In this document: piece after piece, positions 49,231 through 54,583 of the stretch
Layout of the letters: each line of letters starts with the position of its first letter
How positions within the stretch are numbered: the stretch's first letter is position 1
Virus record (IMG/VR): IMGVR_UViG_3300030116_001444
Span: 539-55,121 of that record
DNA: 54,583 nt
Direction: 5' to 3' (one strand)
Origin: a virus
The notes under the pieces: model-generated
What the model saw: only the letters and a program-made list of their open reading frames with translations
The model's database searches: none
What the model was told of the DNA's origin: nothing
Translations under genes and position numbers: made by a program

Positions 49231-50840
49231 GCAGCACTTTCAGTTGCTTCTGATTCTGTTAATACTTTCATCATAGGCGCAGCTTTTTGTGCTTGCTCAG
49301 CTGCCATCATTTGCTGCTGTTGCTCTAATTGCATAGCTTGCATTTCTGCTTGCTCCTCACGTATTTCTTCAACCTCACTATCAGAACGTATAATTTCAGC
49401 TGGAATACCAGCAACATCAACAACATATTTAACTAAACCTTGATCATCTATGTAATCCATGACACCAGGTGCTATTTCCCTTAATCCAATAAAGGCTTCT
49501 AAACCACGTAAAACACTTTGTAAATCTGTTGTTTTTTGCGCTTTAGCTAATGGTGATACATATTCAATATCTATATCCCTGCCTTGTAATTCTGGTGGTG
49601 CATCAGGTAATTGTCCATTTCTAAGCATTAATTGAAAAGAACGATTAATTAATGGCTGTAAAAGTTCTGTTTGCAACCTACCCATTACAGGCCCAAGTAA
49701 TCGCATTTTTTCTTCGTTTCTTTGCAATACCTCTGTTGCTGTCATTTGTGGCCCTTGTTGCAGTTGTAGCTGATCAACATAAAACGCTGCACGTATAGCA
49801 TTGCGCCTTTGCTCCTCCATTTGCAAAGGTATTGGCGTTTGCGTACCAGCAACTAAGGGTTCTATACGATCCCTAGTGCCACTACGATAGAAATTCAACG
49901 CCCCTGGTGTGGTACGTATAGGCGCGAAAAATCCATCATCAGGGGCTAATAAGGGAGGGTCTAGTTGCTTTTGCGCGCTTTTTATAGACACTTCAGACAT
50001 TTTGTTTACCATTTTTACATCTGCTAAACAACTCATGGCTGGAGAACGCCCATAAATACTTGTACTATCTAAGTTAAAACGAGGAACACAAAAAGGAAAT
50101 TCATCAAATCCACCACGCTGCAACACAGCTTTGCTATCCTTATGATAATAACAGGAAGCTACAGGCTTCTTAAATACGTTTTGTATAGCGTCAGAACTTG
50201 GATAAACAACGTGAACAACCTCATGTTCATTATAAGGCTCTTTCATTAAATCCTTTTGTACGCGGTCAGGTAGATTTTCCTTGCCAAACTTTTGCGCTAT
50301 TTGTCGTGCGGTCATTTTAAAAGTTCGATATACAGTATCAATCTTATTCTTGCCATTTGCACTTATTGTTATTTCACCAATATGCCTTGCAGAAAACCTT
50401 AATCCCTCTTCGTCATACTCAATAAATAAACAACCTGTACCAAATACAACTAAATCAAAATACAACTCATGTATTTCCTGATTGAAATTTGATCTTTTTA
50501 AGGCCTTATCAAGCAATCTTGTGCATTTTGCCAGCCATTCATTTGCCTTGTCATCTTTAGCAAGCTCAATATCCCTATATTGCATAGAAAACCAAGACAT
50601 CGCTGCATTTGTCAACATACCATGCAAACTAGATGCTAACAATTCTACAGCATGAACCGCTGTACTATCGAAAATTAATTCTGTCCTTTTACCACCTTGT
50701 ATGCGTTTTTTTGTTATTTCCGCTTTTCTAGGTAAAACATAATCGCCTAACTCTTGCCACAGGCTTTCCCAATTACTACGCTTTGTTAGTAATTTAGAAT
50801 ATCTGCGATCTAAATCCGCAACCATCTGATCTATTGCCAT
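49227..50840 (-). CDS. Portal / head-to-tail connector (T7 gp8-like)
   Basis: 537 residues with 'LDRRYSKLLTKRSNWESLWQ', 'LSSLHGMLTNAAMSWFSMQY'-like helices, 'SYMRRGGFDEFPFCVPRFNL'-like central part, and 'MTATEVLQRNEEKMRLLGPV', a widely conserved helix of podovirus connectors. The C-terminal part is helical with many Gln (QAEMQAMQLEQQQQMMAAEQ). It forms the dodecameric ring through which DNA enters and leaves. The order terL, two small genes, portal is normal for T7-like phages. Confidence 0.9.
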   Translation of the reverse strand: MAIDQMVADLDRRYSKLLTKRSNWESLWQELGDYVLPRKAEITKKRIQGGKRTELIFDSTAVHAVELLASSLHGMLTNAAMSWFSMQYRDIELAKDDKANEWLAKCTRLLDKALKRSNFNQEIHELYFDLVVFGTGCLFIEYDEEGLRFSARHIGEITISANGKNKIDTVYRTFKMTARQIAQKFGKENLPDRVQKDLMKEPYNEHEVVHVVYPSSDAIQNVFKKPVASCYYHKDSKAVLQRGGFDEFPFCVPRFNLDSTSIYGRSPAMSCLADVKMVNKMSEVSIKSAQKQLDPPLLAPDDGFFAPIRTTPGALNFYRSGTRDRIEPLVAGTQTPIPLQMEEQRRNAIRAAFYVDQLQLQQGPQMTATEVLQRNEEKMRLLGPVMGRLQTELLQPLINRSFQLMLRNGQLPDAPPELQGRDIDIEYVSPLAKAQKTTDLQSVLRGLEAFIGLREIAPGVMDYIDDQGLVKYVVDVAGIPAEIIRSDSEVEEIREEQAEMQAMQLEQQQQMMAAEQAQKAAPMMKVLTESEATESAA

Positions 50841-50844
50841 GCGT

Positions 50845-51030
50845 TTATCCTAACAATGTCTTTTTCTTTTTTAAACCTGTCAAACCTCGGCCTTGGGTTC
50901 GACCAGCCATGCGCTGATTTAATCTTTCCAATGGGTCAATATTCATAGAAAATCGAAAACCTCTTATCGTTTGGTTACTTTTTGCACCCATATCGCCAGC
51001 AATATTCTTTTTTTTCTTCATTGTGTACAT
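50845..51030 (-). CDS. Small basic protein, 61 residues
   Basis: Starts at 51030 overlapping the upstream stop as TGATG. It begins MYTMKKKKNIAGDMGAKSNQ and contains 'DPLERLNQRMAGRTQGRGLT' with a Lys-rich end. Strongly basic, perhaps binding DNA or the portal. It ends 4 bp before the portal start. No family recognised. Confidence 0.5.
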   Translation of the reverse strand: MYTMKKKKNIAGDMGAKSNQTIRGFRFSMNIDPLERLNQRMAGRTQGRGLTGLKKKKTLLG

Positions 51031-51554
51031 CAGCCAGCCAATAAGCCCCTTCTAGGCCTTAATACAGATGTATCGGTAGATAACAGCCCTCTCGGTGATG
51101 TTGCTATTGTACCGCCCTTTAAACCTTTCTTCTTAGGCTTTTGTGCTTCTGATACAGCTTCTGTAACATTTACAGATTGATTAGTCGTATTAGCAGCAGC
51201 TGCCATTTTATCAGCAGCTAATTCAACATCTGTTTTTTCCGCAGCAGTATCATCATCCCCACTTGTGTCTGTTGTCGCTTGTGTAACAAGTGTCTTTTGT
51301 TGTTGCTTTTTTGCAGCATCACGATCATCACGCCTTTGTTCACCTTCAGATTTAGATATGTCCATAGGCTTTGTGTAAAACATACCTTTTTTAATGTCTT
51401 TATTCATATCATATTCTGCAACAGCAAAACGCTTTTCACTTTCTGGCTTATCTTTTTCAGCTGCACCCATCTCTTGTGCCAATCCAACAGGATCTGAAAA
51501 ATTACGACCAAAATCTTTTATAGCTTTTTCAAGCCTTTCCATAAATGTTGCCAT
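51030..51554 (-). CDS. Hypothetical head-region protein, 174 residues
   Basis: The N-terminus (TFMERLEKAIKDFGRNFSDP) is amphipathic, the middle acidic and disordered (TDTSGDDDTAAEKTDVELAA), and the end basic with a repeated 'RGLLS ... RRGLLAG' (TIATSPRGLLSTDTSVLRPR). The one-base overlap with terL suggests translational coupling. A scaffold- or core-like helper protein is possible; no match known. Confidence 0.6.
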   Translation of the reverse strand: MATFMERLEKAIKDFGRNFSDPVGLAQEMGAAEKDKPESEKRFAVAEYDMNKDIKKGMFYTKPMDISKSEGEQRRDDRDAAKKQQQKTLVTQATTDTSGDDDTAAEKTDVELAADKMAAAANTTNQSVNVTEAVSEAQKPKKKGLKGGTIATSPRGLLSTDTSVLRPRRGLLAG

Positions 51555-52837
51555 TATAATCTCGCTTCAAATGGGTTATAACTCATTTCAGCCCTATGCT
51601 GTCTAGGCCTTGCATCTCCTGTGCCTTCTCGAATACCTACCGCTAAATAACGAAAAGCATCACTTGCATGACTCGAAAAATCGTGAACAGGACTATTTCT
51701 AAATGTTTTCATACGATCATTCCAGGCACGATGATAATGCCGTAAGGCCTCTAAACCAACCTTACAGTTGGATTTGTCAAAATAACAACGCGGTATGAGC
51801 ATCTTAGCTGCATGAATGCCATCTTCTAATGGTAACTTTGGAACAACTCTAAAATGTAAACCTAAATCATAAGCGACTTCTCTTCTCGACTTACCTGATC
51901 CAAGCTCCCTTACCTCAATATCATGTGGTGCATAATGAGAACCATACAAATAATCTTTTTCCTGCAATACTCTTGCGTAATGGGGTAGGCCTTCGTTTCT
52001 CGCTTCATAATAATCAATGATATGTACAGCGTGACCAACCTTTTGCACAAACCAGATTGCCGTACTGTCATTAACACCTAAATCGAAAAATGTATCTACT
52101 TTTACAGTAGGATCATAAGGTACACTTGTTATTTGATCCTTACCATCAATCTTTTCCAACTCCTTGGCATAAATCGCACCTGGTATAGCAGCAACCCAAG
52201 AACATTCATATTCCTGATTATACTGATCCTCAGACATTGATTGTTTTGCACTATCAAGTTCTTCAGCATCCAGAATATTAGTTTCACTTGCTTTGTATCT
52301 TGCGCTAAACCAATCCTTCTGACCTTTTGCAGATTCCCAAACCTCATAAAAAGTATTCTGCATACCATTTGGCGTACCCAAAAATATACAGCCACCTTTA
52401 CGATCCGACAAAGCTGGTCTTACAACTTCTGAAAACAAACTACTGCTTACTTGCGCTGTTTCATCAATAACACATAAATCAATATAAATACCACGTAAGG
52501 CATCAGGCGTTTCACCACCCAGCAAAAATACACGACTACCATTTGGCAAATCACAACGTAATTCTGTTTCATGGTAACGAACCATTGGAATATTTCGCGT
52601 GTATTCCTTTAAATAATCCCAAGCTACTTGCTTGGCCTGTCGGTAGGTAGGTGCAATATACGCCATACGAGGATTAGGTTTGTCGCAAATTATCGCTTCT
52701 CTCAATAAATGATTAATCGCCATAACTGTCTTGCCAAACCTACGATGGCACAAAACAACCGACCAACGATGTTTACTTAATTGCTTATGCAATTCCTTTT
52801 GCAAAGGCCTTGGCGCATAAGGAATAGTAATTTTCAT
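51554..52837 (-). CDS. terL: Terminase large subunit
   Basis: 427 residues. ATPase: Walker A variant CHRRFGKT at 30-37, Walker B LCVIDE at 121-126, motif III 'IFLGTPNG' near 151-158. Nuclease: 'TFFDLGVNDSTAIWF' with D252 as first metal acid, 'HYAPHDIEV', and a final 'HDFSSHASDAFRYLA' near 395-410 with the last acid. This packs DNA into the prohead and cuts it. The start overlaps the stop of a 51-residue micro-gene (TGATG), and the TerS-like gene lies about 1 kb upstream. Confidence 0.95.
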   Translation of the reverse strand: MKITIPYAPRPLQKELHKQLSKHRWSVVLCHRRFGKTVMAINHLLREAIICDKPNPRMAYIAPTYRQAKQVAWDYLKEYTRNIPMVRYHETELRCDLPNGSRVFLLGGETPDALRGIYIDLCVIDETAQVSSSLFSEVVRPALSDRKGGCIFLGTPNGMQNTFYEVWESAKGQKDWFSARYKASETNILDAEELDSAKQSMSEDQYNQEYECSWVAAIPGAIYAKELEKIDGKDQITSVPYDPTVKVDTFFDLGVNDSTAIWFVQKVGHAVHIIDYYEARNEGLPHYARVLQEKDYLYGSHYAPHDIEVRELGSGKSRREVAYDLGLHFRVVPKLPLEDGIHAAKMLIPRCYFDKSNCKVGLEALRHYHRAWNDRMKTFRNSPVHDFSSHASDAFRYLAVGIREGTGDARPRQHRAEMSYNPFEARL

Positions 52838-52992
52838 CAGGCCATCATACGCTTGCGTTTAGCCTTGTTCTTCTTACTATCAGGAAAACCAGCTTGCATA
52901 TTCTTATAAGCCTTATCAGTAATCGTAGACTTCTTTTTACTTCTCGATATACCTAAACGCTTTCTACGATTAATATTCTCATATAAACTCAT
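52837..52992 (-). CDS. 51-residue basic micro-protein (MSLYENINRRKR type)
   Basis: Begins MSLYENINRRKRLGISRSKK, continues 'STITDKAYKNMQAGFPDS' and ends in a Lys/Arg cluster. I recognise this layout as a frequent micro-gene next to terL in marine phages; its function is not known. Stop and terL start overlap in TGATG; its own start overlaps the preceding stop as ATGA. The charge suggests a DNA-binding role in packaging (inference). Confidence 0.65.
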   Translation of the reverse strand: MSLYENINRRKRLGISRSKKKSTITDKAYKNMQAGFPDSKKNKAKRKRMMA

Positions 52993-53120
52993 GCTAACGT
53001 CTTTCTCTTAGGTTTTTGCTTGTTTTGGTTTTTCTTAGCAGCAGCAATAACATCACCCCTCGTTATCTTATTAGGATCACCATACATAGCCGCTAACTTC
53101 TTTTTCTTAGGTGTCATCAT
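52989..53120 (-). CDS. 43-residue basic micro-protein
   Basis: Starts MMTPKKKKLAAMYGDPNKIT, followed by 'RGDVIAAAKKNQNKQKPKRK' and TLA. The start overlaps the preceding stop (TAATG) and its stop overlaps the next ATG (ATGA). It lies in the row of five micro-genes before terL. Function unknown. Confidence 0.55.
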   Translation of the reverse strand: MMTPKKKKLAAMYGDPNKITRGDVIAAAKKNQNKQKPKRKTLA

Positions 53121-53170
53121 TAGTAACCGCCTTTGCCACCTTTGCCTTTACCTTTTTTCTTTCCTGGCAT
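53120..53170 (-). CDS. 16-residue Lys/Gly peptide
   Basis: The complete frame reads MPGKKKGKGKGGKGGY, preceded by AAAGGATAGG. It is overlapped at the stop (TAATG) by the next gene and lies 3 bp after the DUF6321-like gene. Coding status rests on ribosome site, overlap and similar peptides at this place in marine phages (from memory); it may also be a leader that couples translation. Confidence 0.4.
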   Translation of the reverse strand: MPGKKKGKGKGGKGGY

Positions 53171-53173
53171 ATC

Positions 53174-53470
53174 CTATCCTTTCGCTTTGTTTCGTTTCGA
53201 TATATTGGCTGCTTTACTTCTAGCATCCGCTTTACTACTCGCTCCCCATTTCCTCAGAGAAAGTAATAATCTTGTGGGCTTGCCATCCTTATATTCTGGC
53301 CCTGGCATATTACCCATCCTAGCTAAAAAAGACGCTCTACGTGGATTATCACCAGAACGAACAGGCGGTTTTAAATTCATGCCTTGCTTTCTAGCAGATT
53401 CCCTTCCACGCTCATTTAAGCCACCTGTAGGGGATTTACCAGCCTTACGCTGCCAAGCTGGTGTACTCAC
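53174..53470 (-). CDS. DUF6321-like basic protein, 98 residues
   Basis: The start is a GTG overlapping the previous stop (GTGA). 'STPAWQRKAGKSPTGGLNER', 'GRESARKQGMNLKPPVRSGD', 'NPRRASFLARMGNMPGPEYK' and 'LRKWGASSKADARSKAANI' are the pattern of a family I know as DUF6321, common in marine phages near terL. It is strongly basic and probably binds nucleic acid. Role unknown. Confidence 0.7.
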   Translation of the reverse strand: MSTPAWQRKAGKSPTGGLNERGRESARKQGMNLKPPVRSGDNPRRASFLARMGNMPGPEYKDGKPTRLLLSLRKWGASSKADARSKAANISKRNKAKG

Positions 53471-53622
53471 TTGCCTACCTTCCTCATAGCTAAACGATGC
53501 GCTTGTGTAAACGTCAATGGTTTGGTCTTTCTAGTCATTGCCTTTTCCATTTCATCCATGTGTTTCTTACTATGATGATCTTTGTGCTTTGACATAGCTT
53601 GTTTTTGTTTTTTTGTTAACAT
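53467..53622 (-). CDS. 51-residue basic micro-protein (TKKQKQAMSKHKDHHSKKHM type)
   Basis: Begins LTKKQKQAMSKHKDHHSKKH and ends 'TFTQAHRLAMRKVGK'. His/Lys-rich, helical. I recognise this pattern as a recurrent micro-gene in marine phage packaging regions. Its stop overlaps the GTG of the next gene. No ribosome site as strong as elsewhere is seen. Function unknown. Confidence 0.55.
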   Translation of the reverse strand: MLTKKQKQAMSKHKDHHSKKHMDEMEKAMTRKTKPLTFTQAHRLAMRKVGK

Positions 53623-53862
53623 TGTAAATGTGTGTTTTTTTTATATGTGTGTTATAGCATATACGCGCGCCCCAGGTTTTAGGGGGGTAGGGTGCAGTTT
53701 TTTTTGCAAAAATCTACCACAAAAGTTACATAATACTGCAACACCTGTGTAAGTTATTGATTTATAACAATATCCTATTCGCATAATACCTATTATGTAA
53801 CTATTTGCCTATTTTTCTACAAAATGTACGCGTGATCGGCGACAAAGACACAACATAAGAAC
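53623..53862. other. Non-coding gap with 11-bp inverted repeat between TerS and the micro-genes
   Basis: GTTACATAATA (53725-53735) and TATTATGTAAC (53791-53801) form a perfect 11-bp inverted repeat with 55 bp between. A T-run (53699-53705) and a CCCC/GGGG pair near 53672-53688 also lie here. A place between small and large terminase genes could hold a packaging site or promoter; neither is proven. Confidence 0.5.
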
Positions 53863-54255
53863 CTAACCATCCCATTCAAATGTTATCTTAGACGGCACAC
53901 CTTGTGGCACATCTTCTTTCTTGTTTCTTATTCCTCCAAGTGGCTGCAACTGTCGTTTAAGCTTATCAAGATTATCCATCTTAATTCTTCTCCATGTTGC
54001 TTCTGCCATTGCCATCTTAGGATCAGCTGGTAACGGACTCTTTGCAATATCAGCTACTAAATCCTCATAATAATGGCCTTGTATTGCTCTTGCCTTACTA
54101 TGCTCTTCATAAGCTTCTTCATTCCTCTGTATGTGTCTGGCAATCGTTCTACGACAAGGTAAATGACTATCCTTACATATTTGCGTCAAGCTTTCACCAT
54201 CGCAAATGCGATCATTAATTTCACTCATCATTTCTTTTGTAACAATACTTTTCAT
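53863..54255 (-). CDS. terS: Terminase small subunit (Sf6 gp1-like)
   Basis: 130 residues. 'IVTKEMMSEINDRICDGESL' and 'TQICKDSHLPCRRTIARHIQ' give the resolvase-like helix-turn-helix of Sf6 gp1-type small terminases (GESL..IC.....P...T), followed by 'YEEHSKARAIQGHYYEDLVADIA' and 'WRRIKMDNLDKLKRQL', the helical oligomerisation part. It should recognise the packaging start on phage DNA. It is the first gene of the leftward packaging/virion series. TAGGAAC lies before its ATG. Confidence 0.75.
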   Translation of the reverse strand: MKSIVTKEMMSEINDRICDGESLTQICKDSHLPCRRTIARHIQRNEEAYEEHSKARAIQGHYYEDLVADIAKSPLPADPKMAMAEATWRRIKMDNLDKLKRQLQPLGGIRNKKEDVPQGVPSKITFEWDG

Positions 54256-54449
54256 TATGTTCCTACAAATGGCGGTTACTGCTAGATGTTAAAATATAAA
54301 ATAAGATGGAAAAAATACGCAACAGCAACCGCAAGTTATTGTATTTGTGATTTATGAATAGCTGAAGGCAAAATGCAGCTATTATAAACACTATAATTAG
54401 TATTTTAGTTCATTAAGTCAACTAAATATTATTATTTTATGTAAATACC
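54256..54449. other. Divergent intergenic region
   Basis: No gene. A possible minus-strand promoter for TerS has TTGACT (54421-54416) and an AT-rich -10 region near 54398-54392, weak. TAGCTG (54359-54364) and CAGCTA (54376-54381) form a perfect 6-bp inverted repeat. The plus-strand promoter of the right-edge gene follows. Confidence 0.4.
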
Positions 54450-54478
54450 TTGACAAATATTGTCACAGTAATTATATA
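54450..54478 (+). promoter_or_regulatory. Promoter of the right-edge plus-strand gene
   Basis: TTGACA (54450-54455), 17-bp spacer, TATATA (54473-54478). TGACA and TGTCA (54451-54455, 54461-54465) make an inverted repeat over the -35 box. Confidence 0.75.
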
Positions 54479-54512
54479 AGTAATAGATGTTAATAAGAAA
54501 GGAAATAAAAAT

Positions 54513-54583
54513 ATGAGTTTTAACTCTTGGTTAGACACTTTTATCGAAGAAAAAGGTATTGATACACATACTGAATTTGAGTT
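54513..54583 (+). CDS. Small protein starting MSFNSWLDTFIEEKG (cut by window edge)
   Basis: The ATG at 54513 follows AGAAAGGAAAT and the strong promoter at 54450. The visible 23 residues (MSFNSWLDTFIEEKGIDTHT and then EFE) look like a real coding start. The frame runs off the window. I recall similar starts among small marine phage proteins, but function is unknown. Confidence 0.6.
   Translation, partial: MSFNSWLDTFIEEKGIDTHTEFE

Noticed and set aside
1-54583. Circular genome closing at the window ends
   Set aside because: The right-edge plus-strand gene would run into the antisense of the left-edge gene without sense. Both ends look like plain cuts of a longer sequence.

Overview
This window looks like part of the genome of an AT-rich, tailed, podovirus-like bacteriophage, most likely marine. 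The head and tail genes have T7-like architecture: terminase, connector/portal, scaffold, capsid, tail tube A, tail tube B, internal virion proteins and a gp17-like fiber. Several proteins have the look of pelagic-virome families, such as the 'EGGSV...MLTAGEFVLTKDAVKG' tail-end motif and a cassette of tiny basic genes before terL. The host is not shown by the sequence; a marine alphaproteobacterium is only an inference. Both ends are cut inside genes, so the genome is incomplete here. I see no DNA polymerase, RNA polymerase, integrase, lysis gene, tRNA or CRISPR array.

Layout. Positions 1-5.5 kb hold a cut virion-type gene, an XRE regulator with a secreted small protein, an amidoligase, three small genes and a Terminase_2-like protein. 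Long repeat-rich non-coding stretches lie between them. A gamma-glutamylcyclotransferase follows at 5.5-6.0 kb. At 6.15-7.3 kb six tiny overlapping genes form the only multi-gene plus-strand operon; this is a typical early or host-takeover arrangement. From 7.3 to 17 kb runs the replication and recombination block on the minus strand: TOPRIM-RepA primase-helicase, PD-(D/E)XK exonuclease with a probable Fe-S cluster, SF2 helicase, a RAMP-like protein, a DUF669-like protein, a Sak4-like ATPase and a DUF1064 nuclease. A plus-strand ribbon-helix-helix gene sits at its end. From 17.2 to 53.9 kb all genes are on the minus strand and encode virion proteins. Reading in the direction of transcription these are TerS, five micro-genes, TerL, portal, scaffold, capsid, tail tubes, three or four internal/ejection proteins, two fibers, and a block of marine-type tail or virion proteins.

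The most striking signals are non-coding. (1) 12968-13251 is a nested tandem array. Degenerate AACNN pentamers, nine per block, are separated by a 9-bp linker whose start recurs at exactly 54, 54, 54, 54 and then 59 bp. (2) The palindrome GAACAATTGTTC occurs seven times exactly and many more times approximately, but only left of about 30.3 kb. (3) The amidoligase and cyclotransferase genes carry nearly the same 21-bp operator-promoter element, which suggests one co-regulated peptide-modification pair. (4) A TATGGTAT direct-repeat element lies at three promoters and next to the ribbon-helix-helix gene. (5) A symmetric TGACA/TGTCA array with 9-bp spacing separates the capsid and tail transcripts. 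All functional statements come from reading motifs by eye; no database search was possible.
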